Positions 34,044 to 43,093 of a DNA stretch of 64,000 bases are shown here, piece after piece. The notes beneath the pieces were generated by a model. The model saw only the letters and a program-made list of their open reading frames with translations, did not search any database and was not told where the DNA came from. How positions within the stretch are numbered: the first letter of the stretch is position 1; the number at the start of each line of letters is the position of its first letter. Origin of the DNA: Dyella sp. C11 (GTDB lineage Bacteria > Pseudomonadota > Gammaproteobacteria > Xanthomonadales > Rhodanobacteraceae); assembly GCF_003121485.1 (NCBI RefSeq), contig NZ_QAVX01000002.1, positions 338,454-402,453 on the forward strand. The letters run 5' to 3'. Made by a program: the position numbers and the translations under genes.

Positions 34044-35927
34044 TTAGTGCCTGGAGTCCGTCTGCCCCGAAAGGAGCTGTTCCACCACTTGTTCGGCCAA
34101 CTGCTCGGGACGCAGGCCCGAGGTGCGCAGGCGCAGCTCGGCGTCATCGGGTACTTCGTAAGGTGAATCGATGCCGGTGAAGGTGAGGATTTCACCCGCG
34201 CGCGCCTTGCGGTAAAGACCCTTTGGATCGCGCCGTTCGCACTCTTCCAGCGTCGTATCCACGAACACCTCGACGAACTCGCCCTGGCCAAACAGGCTGC
34301 GGGCGAAGCGGCGTTCGCTCTGGAAGGGCGAGATGACGCATACCAGCACGATCAGGCCGGCATCGACCATCAGGTGGGCAACCTCGGCGACGCGACGCAC
34401 GTTCTCCACGCGAGCCTCGGGCGTGAAGCCCAGATCTTTATTGAGGCCGTGCCGCAGGTTGTCCCCGTCCAGCATATAGGTGTGATAACCGAGCGAATGC
34501 AGGCGGCGCTCGACGAGGTTGGCGATGGTCGACTTGCCCGCGCCGGAAAGACCGGTGAACCACAGGCAGCGCGGCTGCTGGCCCTTGCTGACGCTGCGCG
34601 CGTCCTTGTTGAGGTCAGTGTGCTGCCAGTGCACGTTGGTGGCACGACGCAGCGCGAAATCGAGCATGCCGCAACCGACCGTGGCATTCGTGGTGCGATC
34701 GATCAGGATGAATGCACCCAGCGTGCGGTTGGCCTCGTATGACTCGAACGCAATGGCATGGTCGAGATCGATGTTGCAGTAACCCACCTCGTTGAGGTCG
34801 AGGCGGCGGGCCGCCAGCTCGGCCTGGGTATTCACATCCACCTTGTGCTTGATCGAGGTGACGCGCGCATTCACCGTGCGCGACCCGATCTTCAGCCAGT
34901 AGGCGCGATTCGGCAGCAGGGGTTCATCGCCCATCCACAGGATGTGCGCGGCGAACTGATCGGCCACCGGCGCGGGACGCAGTGCGTCGGCGATCACGTC
35001 GCCTCGGCTCACGTCGATCTCGCGATCCAGCGTCAGCGTCACCGCCTGCCCGACCGTCGCCTCCTGGAGATCACCGTCCGCCGTCACGATGCGCTCGACC
35101 CGCGCCCGGCGCATGGCGGGTTGCACCACCACTTCCGCGCCCACCGCGAGCTTGCCGCCGCAGATCGTGCCTGCGTAACCGCGGAACGATGCATCCGGTC
35201 GGTTCACCCACTGGACCGGCATCCGGAAATCCACACCCTGCGCGACGGCAGTGTCGGCCGCCTCCAGCAGCTCCACCAGCGTGGGGCCCTGGTACCAGGG
35301 CATGCGCGTCGACGGCTTGCCTACGTTGTCGCCCGTGGGCGCCACCACCGGCAGGCAGTGCACCGTGGTGATGCCCAGCTGCACGGCGAGTTCACGGTAC
35401 TCATGGGCGATGGCTGCGTAGATGTCCTCGCGGCAATCGACCAGGTCCATCTTGTTCACCGCCAGCACCACCTGGCGGATGCCCATGAGGGCGCAGATGT
35501 AACTGTGCCGGCGCGTCTGCGGCAGCAGGCCCTTGCGCGCATCCACCAGCACCACCGCCAGCTGCGCCGTGGAGGCGCCCGTGGCCATGTTGCGGGTGTA
35601 CTGCTCGTGCCCGGGGCAGTCCGCCACGATGAAGCTGCGTCGCGACGTATGGAAGTAGCGGTATGCCACGTCGATGGTGATGCCCTGCTGGCGCTCGGCG
35701 TCGAGGCCATCGGTGAGCAGGGAGAAATCCAGTGCGTCCGGCGCATCGGCATGCAGCTTGCGGCTGTCGCGTGCCAGGGCGGCGAGCTGGTCTTCAGGCA
35801 CCATGCCGGCGTCGTAGAGCAGGCGACCCAGCAAGGTGCTCTTGCCGTCGTCGACGCTGCCACAGGTAATGAAGCGAAGCAGGTTGGTCTCTTCCGAGAC
35901 GGTCGGGATGACGTCCACGGCGGCCAT
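34044..35927 (-). CDS. cysN: Bifunctional sulfate adenylyltransferase large subunit / APS kinase (CysN-CysC fusion)
   Basis: A 627-residue fusion that drives sulfate activation: the CysN GTPase powers APS formation by CysD, and the CysC part phosphorylates APS to PAPS. The N-terminal elongation-factor-like GTPase has G1 GSVDDGKST (about residues 23-31), G3 DCPGHEQYT and G4 NKMDLVD, followed by EF-Tu-like beta-barrels. The C-terminal APS kinase (from about 445) has a second P-loop, GLSGAGKST, and the active-site region [11 protein letters not shown]. The start ATG shares its A with the TGA of cysD (TGATG), so synthesis is translationally coupled. CysNC fusions are common in several proteobacteria. 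Reductive genes (cysH, cysIJ) are not in the window. Confidence 0.96.
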   Translation of the reverse strand: MAAVDVIPTVSEETNLLRFITCGSVDDGKSTLLGRLLYDAGMVPEDQLAALARDSRKLHADAPDALDFSLLTDGLDAERQQGITIDVAYRYFHTSRRSFIVADCPGHEQYTRNMATGASTAQLAVVLVDARKGLLPQTRRHSYICALMGIRQVVLAVNKMDLVDCREDIYAAIAHEYRELAVQLGITTVHCLPVVAPTGDNVGKPSTRMPWYQGPTLVELLEAADTAVAQGVDFRMPVQWVNRPDASFRGYAGTICGGKLAVGAEVVVQPAMRRARVERIVTADGDLQEATVGQAVTLTLDREIDVSRGDVIADALRPAPVADQFAAHILWMGDEPLLPNRAYWLKIGSRTVNARVTSIKHKVDVNTQAELAARRLDLNEVGYCNIDLDHAIAFESYEANRTLGAFILIDRTTNATVGCGMLDFALRRATNVHWQHTDLNKDARSVSKGQQPRCLWFTGLSGAGKSTIANLVERRLHSLGYHTYMLDGDNLRHGLNKDLGFTPEARVENVRRVAEVAHLMVDAGLIVLVCVISPFQSERRFARSLFGQGEFVEVFVDTTLEECERRDPKGLYRKARAGEILTFTGIDSPYEVPDDAELRLRTSGLRPEQLAEQVVEQLLSGQTDSRH

Positions 35928-36829
35928 CAGAAGTAGCCCTCCTGCTTCTTGCGCTCCATCGAGGCATTGCCGTCGTTGTCGATCACCCGGCCTTGTCGCT
36001 CGGAACTGCGCGATGCAGCCATCTCGTCGATGATCTTGTCCAGCGTGTCCGCCGTGGATTCCACCGCACCCGTGAGCGGGTAGCAGCCCAGCGTGCGGAA
36101 ACGCACGTCGCGCATTTCCACCTTTTCACCCTCACGCAAGGTGAAGCGCTCGTCGTCGACCATGATCAGGGCGCCCTCGCGCTCCACCACCGGACGCGGC
36201 TTGGCGAAATACAGCGGCACCACCGGAATGCCTTCGCGGCGGATGTAGTGCCACACGTCCATTTCCGTCCAGTTGGACAGCGGGAACACGCGCACGCTCT
36301 CGCCCTTCTGGATCTGCGTGTTGAAGGTGTGCCACAGCTCCGGTCGTTGCTGCTTTGGGTCCCAGCGATGCTGCGCGTTGCGGAACGAGAACACGCGCTC
36401 CTTGGCGCGGGACTTCTCCTCGTCACGACGGGCGCCGCCAATGGCGGCATCGAAAGCGTACTTGTCCAGCGCCTGCTTCAGCGCCACGGTCTTCATCACG
36501 TCGGTGTGCACGGCCGAGCCATGCGTGAGCGGCGAGATGCCCTGGCGCACGCCGTCTTCGTTGATGTGGACCAGCACCTCGACGTCGCCATCGGCCGCCA
36601 CCTGCTCGCGGAACGCGATCATCTCGCGGAATTTCCAGGTGGTATCCACGTGCAGCAGCGGCATCGGCGGCCGCGCCGGATAGAACGCCTTGCGCAGCAG
36701 ATGCAGCAGGACGGAGGAATCCTTGCCGATGGAATACAGCATCACCGGGCGCTCGAACGCCGCGGCGGTTTCACGAAAAATGTGGATGCTCTCGGCTTCG
36801 AGGGCGTCCAGATGGGACATGGAAGTCAT
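35927..36829 (-). CDS. cysD: Sulfate adenylyltransferase small subunit
   Basis: CysD is the catalytic ATP-sulfurylase subunit that makes APS from ATP and sulfate, with CysN as GTPase partner. It is a 300-residue protein of the PP-loop superfamily. The pyrophosphate loop is [14 protein letters not shown] near residue 40, and the substrate region includes [11 protein letters not shown] and [17 protein letters not shown]. It ends with the conserved basic tail (RKKQEGYF). The frame continues to 36922 with poor N-terminal sequence, so ATG 36829 ([14 protein letters not shown]) is preferred; ATG 36820 is also possible. It is the first gene of the cysD-cysNC pair. Confidence 0.95.
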   Translation of the reverse strand: MTSMSHLDALEAESIHIFRETAAAFERPVMLYSIGKDSSVLLHLLRKAFYPARPPMPLLHVDTTWKFREMIAFREQVAADGDVEVLVHINEDGVRQGISPLTHGSAVHTDVMKTVALKQALDKYAFDAAIGGARRDEEKSRAKERVFSFRNAQHRWDPKQQRPELWHTFNTQIQKGESVRVFPLSNWTEMDVWHYIRREGIPVVPLYFAKPRPVVEREGALIMVDDERFTLREGEKVEMRDVRFRTLGCYPLTGAVESTADTLDKIIDEMAASRSSERQGRVIDNDGNASMERKKQEGYF

Positions 36830-37020
36830 GCTTGGTGCCACTGGTTTCAGGTGTGCCGGGTGCCTGGAAGCACGCGGTCGATGGATCAATCTAGCGGAAA
36901 ATCGCGGCCCGGACAGCGCCACGGGCCGCAGAGCGTAAGGAAACGCTTCAGGTCGCCCACCGATGACTCACCATCATTTCGTCACCTGAGCCACGTAAGA
37001 CTCCACTACTATCCCGCCCC

Positions 37021-38166
37021 ATGAGCACATCGATGGCGACAGGAAGCGCACAACTCGATGCCACGGCCCAGCCCCCACGCCTGCGCGTGGCTGGCGACTG
37101 GACGTTGCCTCACTACGCTGCGCTGGAGCGCGTGGTCAACGGCCTGAAGAGCCGGCTGGACAGCCAGACACCCATCGACCTGAGCGCACTTGGCGCGCTG
37201 GACACCGCTGGCGCGGCGCTGCTGGCGGGCTTGCTCGGCGCAGCGCGACTGGGCGACCTGGCCACGGATGACCCCACCCTGCCGCCGGCACAGCGCGCCC
37301 TGCTGCAGACCGTCGGCAAGGCCATGGCCGGCCATGTGCAACCGAAGGTCTCGCCCCGCCACAACAGCGTGACCGACGTGCTCGCGCGCATCGGCGCCGC
37401 GATGGAACACATCTGGCACCAGCAGATACAGCTGCTGGGTTTTGTCGGCCTGACGCTGCAGACGCTGGCGCAGACCGTCTGGCGCCCCCGCCGCTGGCGC
37501 GTCACCTCGCTGGTGGCGCACATGGAGGAAACCGGCCTGGATGCGGTGCCCATCGTGGTGCTGCTCACCTTCATGGTCGGCGCGGTGGGGGCCTTCCTCG
37601 GCTCGACCGTGTTGGCCGATTTCGGCGCCACCATCTACACGGTGGACCTGGTCGCGTTGTCCTTCCTGCGCGAATTCGCCGTGCTGCGTACCGCCATCCT
37701 GCTGGCCGGCCGCACCGCCAGCGCGGTCACGGCGCAAATCGGCTCGATGAAGGCGAACGAGGAAATCGACGCCATTCGTGCATTGGGCCTCGACCCGATG
37801 GAATTGCTGGTGCTGCCGCGCGTGCTCGCCATGCTCGCCTCGATGCCCATGCTCACCTTTCTCGCCATGATCGCCGGCCTGATCGGCGGCGGCCTGGTGT
37901 GTGCGCTGGTGCTGGGCATCCCGCCGGTGATGTTCATCAATCTGGTCAAGACGGATATCGGCGTACGCCACTTTCTGGTCGGCATTGCCAAGGCGCCCGT
38001 GTTCGCTTTCCTCATCGCGGTCATCGGATGCCTGGAAGGCTTCAAGGTCACCGGCAGCGCCGAATCGGTGGGTGAACACACCACTTCGAGCGTGGTGCAG
38101 TCGATCTTCGTGGTGATCCTGCTCGATGCCGTCGCCGCGCTGTTCTATATGGAGATGGGCTGGTGA
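37021..38166 (+). CDS. mlaE: ABC lipid transporter permease MlaE with N-terminal STAS (MlaB-like) domain
   Basis: The integral permease of the Mla-type phospholipid transport system between inner and outer membranes. The 381-residue protein is about 120 residues longer than E. coli MlaE. The extra N-terminus (about 15-95) looks like a STAS domain (PIDLSALGALDTAGAALLAGLL), the fold of the separate MlaB subunit, so MlaB appears to be fused to MlaE here. The permease part (about 135-381) has several membrane segments and the conserved loop GSMKANEEIDAIRALGLDPMELLVLPRV. Its TGA overlaps the GTG start of mlaF. It leads the operon mlaE-mlaF-mlaD-lipoprotein. Confidence 0.92.
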   Translation: MSTSMATGSAQLDATAQPPRLRVAGDWTLPHYAALERVVNGLKSRLDSQTPIDLSALGALDTAGAALLAGLLGAARLGDLATDDPTLPPAQRALLQTVGKAMAGHVQPKVSPRHNSVTDVLARIGAAMEHIWHQQIQLLGFVGLTLQTLAQTVWRPRRWRVTSLVAHMEETGLDAVPIVVLLTFMVGAVGAFLGSTVLADFGATIYTVDLVALSFLREFAVLRTAILLAGRTASAVTAQIGSMKANEEIDAIRALGLDPMELLVLPRVLAMLASMPMLTFLAMIAGLIGGGLVCALVLGIPPVMFINLVKTDIGVRHFLVGIAKAPVFAFLIAVIGCLEGFKVTGSAESVGEHTTSSVVQSIFVVILLDAVAALFYMEMGW

Positions 38167-38978
38167 ACGCCGTGGCCAAGCCGCAACCGGCAACCAATGT
38201 CATCGAGGTTCGCGACCTCGTGAACCGCTTCGGCACGCAGACGGTGCACGAGCATCTGGATCTGGACGTGCACCGCGGCGAAATCCTGGGCGTGGTCGGT
38301 GGATCGGGCACGGGCAAATCCGTGCTCCTGCGCAGCATCGTGGGATTGCAGCGCCCCACGTCGGGACAGGTCCGCGTCTTCGGCCAGGATCTGCTCGCCC
38401 TGCCACCCGAACAACGCTCGCGCCTGGAGCGCCGCTTCGGCGTGCTGTTCCAGAACGGCGCGCTGTTCTCCTCGCTCAACGTGGTGGAGAACGTGGCGAT
38501 GCCGCTGATCGAGCATGCCGGCCTCTCGCGTTCGGATGCGCAGCAGCTGGGCAGCGTGAAGCTCGCGCTTGCCGGATTGCCGGTGGGCACCGAAGCCAAA
38601 TATCCCTCCGAACTTTCCGGCGGCATGGTCAAGCGCGCGGCGCTGGCCCGCGCGCTGTCGCTCGATCCGGAAATCCTTTTCCTGGACGAACCCACCGCCG
38701 GCCTCGACCCCATCGGCGCAGCGGCGTTCGACCAGTTGATCCTGACCCTGCGCGACGCCCTGGGCCTGACGGTTTTCCTCGTCACGCACGACCTGGACAC
38801 GCTTTACACCATCTGCGATCGCGTGGCCGTGCTCTCGCAGAAGAAGGTGCTGGTGGTAGGCCCGCTCGACGAGGTAGCCGAATACCCCGATCCGTGGGTG
38901 CAAGCCTATTTCCACGGCCCGCGCGGTCGTGCCGCCGAAGAAGCGCACGAGCGCGATTCATCCCCCGAGGTGCAGTGA
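38163..38978 (+). CDS. mlaF: ABC transporter ATP-binding protein MlaF
   Basis: The ATPase of the Mla lipid transporter, 271 residues. Walker A is GGSGTGKS at residues 46-53, the Q-loop lies in GVLFQNGALFSSLNVVENVAMPL, the signature is LSGGMVKRAALARAL, and Walker B with the following D-loop is ILFLDEPTAGLDP. The H-loop histidine is in FLVTHDLDTLY. The Q-loop context (QNGALF) is characteristic of MlaF/Ttg2A. It starts with GTG, overlapping the mlaE stop by four bases, and ends one base before the mlaD ATG. The tail EEAHERDSSPEVQ is outside the ATPase fold. Confidence 0.95.
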   Translation: MNAVAKPQPATNVIEVRDLVNRFGTQTVHEHLDLDVHRGEILGVVGGSGTGKSVLLRSIVGLQRPTSGQVRVFGQDLLALPPEQRSRLERRFGVLFQNGALFSSLNVVENVAMPLIEHAGLSRSDAQQLGSVKLALAGLPVGTEAKYPSELSGGMVKRAALARALSLDPEILFLDEPTAGLDPIGAAAFDQLILTLRDALGLTVFLVTHDLDTLYTICDRVAVLSQKKVLVVGPLDEVAEYPDPWVQAYFHGPRGRAAEEAHERDSSPEVQ

Positions 38979-38979
38979 C

Positions 38980-39918
38980 ATGGAAACGCGTGCCCATCAC
39001 GTACTCATAGGCCTGTTCACGGTGATCGTGGTCGGTGCCGCCCTGCTGTTCGCGCTGTGGCTGGCCAAGTCCAGCTCGGATCGCCAGTTCGCCGAATACC
39101 AGGTGGTGTTCAACGAAGCGGTGAGCGGGCTCTCCCAGGGCAGCGCCGTGCAATACAACGGCATCAAGGTCGGCGACGTGGTCCAGCTGAAGCTCGATCC
39201 GCAGGATCCGCGCAAGGTGCTGGCCCGCATTCGCGTGGGCGGCGACACGCCAGTGAAGCAGGACACGCATGCCAAGCTCACCCTGACCGGCGTGACCGGC
39301 CTCTCCATCATCCAGCTCAGCGGCGGCTCGCCGGCAAGCCCCGCACTGGAATCGAAGGATGGCCAGCTGCCGGTGATCGTGGCCGATCCCTCGCCACTCA
39401 GTCGCATCCTTGCCAACGGCGAAGACCTGGTCACCAACATCAACGAAGTGGTGGCCAAGGCCAACATGTTGCTGTCCACCGAAAACACGGAGCACATCAG
39501 CCGCACGCTGGAGCATCTGGATCAGGCAACGGGCGCCATTGCCGGCGAGCGCGACGACATCCGCCAGCTGCTGCAGCAACTGGCGCTGGCCAGCAAGCAG
39601 GCCAACGAAACGCTGGCCAAGACCGATCAGCTCATCAGCAGCGCCAACGGTCTTGTCGACAACCAGGGGCGCGCCACGCTGGACAGCGCGCGCAATGCAA
39701 TGGCCTCGCTTGAACGCTCCACCGCGGATATCGACCGCATGCTCAGCGACAACCGCGCCGCCATCAACGGCGGCCTGCAGGGCTTCAGCGAACTGGGGCC
39801 GGCCGTGCGCGAACTGCGCGACGCCGCCGGTTCGCTGCGCGGCATCTCGCGACGTCTCGACGACAACCCGGCGGGCTTTCTGCTCGGCCGCGAACGCAGC
39901 AAGGAGTTTGAGCCATGA
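38980..39918 (+). CDS. mlaD: MCE-domain lipid-binding protein MlaD
   Basis: The periplasmic, inner-membrane-anchored lipid-binding subunit. It has 312 residues: an N-terminal membrane anchor (LIGLFTVIVVGAALLFALWL, about 9-28), one MCE domain (about 38-118, with YNGIKVGDVVQLKLD and TGVTGLSIIQLSGGS), and a long helical C-terminal region (about 140-300) that should assemble into a coiled tube. E. coli MlaD is only about 183 residues. This one has the longer helical extension seen in PqiB/LetB-like and xanthomonad MCE proteins. GAGG before the ATG at 38980 supports the start. Its TGA overlaps the ATG of the lipoprotein gene. Confidence 0.92.
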   Translation: METRAHHVLIGLFTVIVVGAALLFALWLAKSSSDRQFAEYQVVFNEAVSGLSQGSAVQYNGIKVGDVVQLKLDPQDPRKVLARIRVGGDTPVKQDTHAKLTLTGVTGLSIIQLSGGSPASPALESKDGQLPVIVADPSPLSRILANGEDLVTNINEVVAKANMLLSTENTEHISRTLEHLDQATGAIAGERDDIRQLLQQLALASKQANETLAKTDQLISSANGLVDNQGRATLDSARNAMASLERSTADIDRMLSDNRAAINGGLQGFSELGPAVRELRDAAGSLRGISRRLDDNPAGFLLGRERSKEFEP

Positions 39919-40538
39919 GGTTGCCCATTCGTCTCTCCGCCGTCGTGGCACTCGCGCTGCTCGGCGCCTGCTCGGTGCTGCCCAAGTCGGAGCCTCAGGA
40001 CATCTATCGCCTGCCCGAAACACCACTGCCGCGTGACAGCGCGTCGGCGGTGGCGTGGTCGCTGCGCGTGGACTCGCCCAACGCCGAACGCATGATCGAC
40101 AGCTCACGCATCACCGTGCTTCCGCAGGGCGACACCGTGACCGTCTACAAGGGCGCGCGCTGGACCGATTCGGCGACCACGCTGCTGCGCAACCGCCTGG
40201 TCGATGCATTCCGCGACAACGGCCGTATCGCTGCCATCAGCACCGACGACAGCAGCCTGCAGGCGGATTACTCGCTGTCCGGCGACCTGCGCGCGTTCCA
40301 GTCGGTCTATGAGAACGGGCAGCCCGTGGTGGTGATCCGCTACGACGCGCGGCTGGTGCGCAACAACGGGCTGGCAATCGTGGCAACCAAACGCTTCGAC
40401 ATTTCACAGCCGGTATCGGGAACGGCCGTGCCGCAGGTGGTGACGGCCTTTGGGCAGGCATCCGATGCACTCGCTGCACAGGTGGTGGCGTGGACGTTGC
40501 AGCAGCCGCTGGAGGGGCGGGAAGCGGCGAGGCATTGA
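39915..40538 (+). CDS. ABC-type transport auxiliary lipoprotein (PqiC-like, DUF330)
   Basis: A 207-residue lipoprotein with the signal sequence MRLPIRLSAVVALALLGAC; the lipobox LLGAC puts the acylated cysteine at residue 19. The mature domain (IYRLPETPLPRD ... LRVDSPNAERMIDSSRITVLP) matches the PqiC/YmbA-type auxiliary lipoproteins of MCE transporters. It takes the operon place where E. coli has the soluble carrier MlaC, so the periplasmic step may differ from the classical Mla route. It overlaps mlaD by four bases. Outer-membrane location is likely, since residue 20 is Ser rather than Asp. Confidence 0.88.
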   Translation: MRLPIRLSAVVALALLGACSVLPKSEPQDIYRLPETPLPRDSASAVAWSLRVDSPNAERMIDSSRITVLPQGDTVTVYKGARWTDSATTLLRNRLVDAFRDNGRIAAISTDDSSLQADYSLSGDLRAFQSVYENGQPVVVIRYDARLVRNNGLAIVATKRFDISQPVSGTAVPQVVTAFGQASDALAAQVVAWTLQQPLEGREAARH

Positions 40539-40652
40539 GTGATGCGGGGGCGGCACAAGTCATGGGCGTGCAGGCACGGTGCCGGCTCCTTCACGCGAAC
40601 TTGCTCATTGCTTTGGCTTCGTCAACACCTCCGCGAGCCCACTGCCTGCCCT

Positions 40653-40686
40653 CCCTAACCGTCTATATTCCCTAACCGTCTACATT
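40653..40686. repeat. Tandem 17-bp repeat
   Basis: Two adjacent units, CCCTAACCGTCTATATT and CCCTAACCGTCTACATT, differ at one base. They run directly into the REP arm, which begins with the similar CCCTCACCGTC. They look like repeated copies of the element's own end. Confidence 0.75.
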
Positions 40687-40785
40687 CCCTCACCGTCATT
40701 CCGGCGAAGGCCGGAATCCAGTGACTTTGTTCTGGACTGCATGAAAGTCTCTGGATTCCGGCCTTCGCCGGAATGACGGTGAGGG
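40687..40785. repeat. REP-type element with perfect 35-bp inverted arms
   Basis: Arms at 40687-40721 and 40751-40785 are exact reverse complements over 35 bases, separated by 29 bases. Each arm holds a smaller palindrome (CCGGCGAAGGCCGG). It is the same family as 21578-21737 with one stem variant. The remaining intergenic sequence (40539-40652 and 40786-40885) shows no gene. Confidence 0.88.
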
Positions 40786-40885
40786 GACATGAGGCCGCAC
40801 TACGAAAATCCAGCGCCATGGCATCGCCAGACGAGGGAAAGCGAGACCTTGCCTTGAAAGCTCTGCGCCCTCGCCTCTCGAAAAC

Positions 40886-41512
40886 CTACCACCTCGCCGC
40901 ATCCACCCAACGAAACGTCAAATTGAGCCGAGGCCCAACCGCCGACGACGTCTTCGGTAGATCGTGCACATAAAGCCGCTGCGTATCGCCCGCCATGCGC
41001 AGCAGACTGCCGTGACCCAGCTCGATACCCATCACATCATGGCGCGCCGCACCCGCGCGTGGCTTCAGCCGAAAACGCCGCACGGCACCCAGGCTCAGCG
41101 ATGCAATCACCGGCTGCTTGCCCAGCTCCGGCTCGTTGTCACTGTGCCAACCCATCGAATCACGTCCGTCGCGATAGAGATTGGCCAGCACGCTGTTGAA
41201 GCGCGCATCACAGGCAATCGCCACGCGGTCACGCAGTGCGGCCAGCGCGGGCGTCCACGGATGCGGTTCAAAGCGCGTGCGTGAATACACGTAGCTGGCT
41301 TCCGCATCACCGATCCAGCAACTCAGACGGGGCGAATCCACCTCGCGGCCAAAGACGCGGATGCGGTGGACTTCCCAGGGAATAGACGCCCGCAGCTCGG
41401 CAAGCAAAACGTCGGCTTCGTCGCCGTCGAGCCATTGCGGCCACAGCGACAGCTCACCGCCGGGCAACCGCAACGGCTGCCAGCCGGCGGAGGTCTGATC
41501 GAACAGTCCCAC
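40886..41512 (-). CDS. alkB: AlkB-type 2-oxoglutarate/Fe(II)-dependent dioxygenase
   Basis: A 208-residue DNA/RNA repair dioxygenase that removes alkyl groups from bases, closest in layout to the AlkB2/AlkB-like group. The iron ligands are in GWHSDNEPELG (His123 and Asp125), with a second histidine near residue 180. The 2-oxoglutarate-binding arginines are in PRLNLTFRWV. The nucleotide-recognition part contains SVLANLYRDGRDSMGWH. There is no ATG in a suitable place; GTG at 41512 follows AAGG by seven bases and gives the expected length. It starts 11 bases after the amidase stop, so the two are probably cotranscribed, although no functional link is obvious. Confidence 0.9.
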   Translation of the reverse strand: MGLFDQTSAGWQPLRLPGGELSLWPQWLDGDEADVLLAELRASIPWEVHRIRVFGREVDSPRLSCWIGDAEASYVYSRTRFEPHPWTPALAALRDRVAIACDARFNSVLANLYRDGRDSMGWHSDNEPELGKQPVIASLSLGAVRRFRLKPRAGAARHDVMGIELGHGSLLRMAGDTQRLYVHDLPKTSSAVGPRLNLTFRWVDAARW

Positions 41513-41523
41513 GCGGCGCCTTG

Positions 41524-42921
41524 TCAGCGAATGGCCGGGAATGCCGGTTCGACGTCGAGGGTCGCCGCACACACCGAGGCCAGTTCGAGCAACCGCAGGT
41601 CCGAACCGCGCGCACCCACCAGTTGCAGACCAATCGGCATGCCGTCCGGCAGGTAACCCATGGGAATGTTCACCGCAGGGCATCCCGCCAGGCTGGCAAA
41701 ACTGGTGAGGTCGGCCTGCGAATCGGGCACCGGGCCATCGAGCGGGAACGCACCCTGCGGCGTGGTCGGCAGCACGAGAACGTCGATCTGCGCGAACAGG
41801 CGCCGCATCTTGAGCGTGGCGGCATCGAGCACGCGGTCGGCGCACGCGTAATCCGCCGCGCTCTTGCCGGCGGCATAGCTGAGCAAACGGCGGAAATGTT
41901 CCGACACGCGATGGTCGGTATCGGCCAGGTCCTTGGCGAACGTGCCCAGCATTTCCGCTTCCATCAGCAACAGGCCGGCGCGACGCGTGCGCGCGAAATC
42001 CCAGTCGGCGAAATCGACCGTGCGACGCTCGCCCAACTCGCGCGGCCACTTGGCCAACGCGGCTTCGAACACGGCAATGACATCCGGATGCACACCCACG
42101 GCGGAAAGGTCGGGCAGGAAGCCTGCGCGCAGTCGGCCCGGTTCCCAGTCCGGCGGCGACAACGCCACGCGACGGCGACGCGAGCGCGCATCGTCGGCGT
42201 CGTAGCCGGCCAACACCTGCAACAGCACGGTGAGGTCATCGGCACTGCGTGCGATCAGGCCCACGGTGTCCAGGCGCCGTGCCGCGGGCACCATGCCGCG
42301 GGCGGATATCTCTCCATGCGTCGGCTTGAGCGCATAGACGCCGCAATAGCTCGCCGGGATGCGAATGGAACCCAGGCTGTCCGAACCCACCGCCGCCACG
42401 GCCAGGCCCGCAGCCACGGCCGCCGCCGCACCACCCGATGAACCACCCGCCGTGTAGCCATGGCGCAGCGGGTTGTGCGTTGCACCGTAATGCGGGTTGT
42501 CGGTGACCGCGCCCAGCGCGCCTTCATCCATGTTGGTCTTGCCCACCAGCACCGCGCCGGAGGCACGCAGGCGCGATACCACATGGGCGTCATCCGTCAC
42601 CGGTTTGCGCCGCCCCGCCAGGCCCGCACCGGTGGGCCAGCCGGCCACGTCGAAGTTGTCCTTCAAGGCGATGGGAATGCCGTCGAGCCGGCCGATCACG
42701 CCATCGCGTCGCCGATGCTGCGCTGCAAGAGCCTGCTCCTGCAGCATCGCCGAACTCAGGCTGACATAGGCGTTGATTTCGGGGTTGAGGCGTTCGATGG
42801 CCTCCAGGTACGTCTCGGCCAGCGCCTGTGGCTGGACGCGCTCCACCGCCAGCCAGTGCAACAGCTGGCACATGGTGGCGCGACGCAGATCGAGTTCGCT
42901 GATCGGAGGTTGCGCATTCAT
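41524..42921 (-). CDS. Amidase signature family protein
   Basis: A 465-residue amidase-signature hydrolase. The catalytic lysine is in GIPIALKDNFD near residue 80, the cis-serine in GYTAGGSSGG, and the nucleophilic serine in the stretch GSDSLGSIRIPASYCGVYALKPTHG. In most members that stretch has Gly-Gly before the catalytic Ser; here it is Leu-Gly, a mild deviation that leaves the Ser in place. Overall similarity is to GatA-like and general amidases, but there is no gatB or gatC nearby, so it should not be called a tRNA amidotransferase subunit. The start is ATG 42921 (MNAQPPISELDL). alkB follows directly. Confidence 0.86.
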   Translation of the reverse strand: MNAQPPISELDLRRATMCQLLHWLAVERVQPQALAETYLEAIERLNPEINAYVSLSSAMLQEQALAAQHRRRDGVIGRLDGIPIALKDNFDVAGWPTGAGLAGRRKPVTDDAHVVSRLRASGAVLVGKTNMDEGALGAVTDNPHYGATHNPLRHGYTAGGSSGGAAAAVAAGLAVAAVGSDSLGSIRIPASYCGVYALKPTHGEISARGMVPAARRLDTVGLIARSADDLTVLLQVLAGYDADDARSRRRRVALSPPDWEPGRLRAGFLPDLSAVGVHPDVIAVFEAALAKWPRELGERRTVDFADWDFARTRRAGLLLMEAEMLGTFAKDLADTDHRVSEHFRRLLSYAAGKSAADYACADRVLDAATLKMRRLFAQIDVLVLPTTPQGAFPLDGPVPDSQADLTSFASLAGCPAVNIPMGYLPDGMPIGLQLVGARGSDLRLLELASVCAATLDVEPAFPAIR

Positions 42922-43093
42922 GCTTTTTTTCTTCCCTGGTTCGCTCTGGGAGGGATTATCACTACTGCACATGAAGGCTTTGCAAGGATTTGGCCACCGT
43001 TGCCCCCGGTGGCCTGAACCCGGACAATGCCGGTTTGTCCGTTCCATACGTCAGGGAACGGTATCGTGCCGCCCTAGCCCGTTGGAGTCCGCC

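Noticed and set aside
40653-40785. CRISPR array
   Set aside because: Only two 17-bp tandem units without spacers plus one REP palindrome; no cas genes in the window.
41524-42921. GatA, subunit of the Asp/Glu-tRNA amidotransferase
   Set aside because: No gatB or gatC adjacent and the signature differs; kept as a general amidase.
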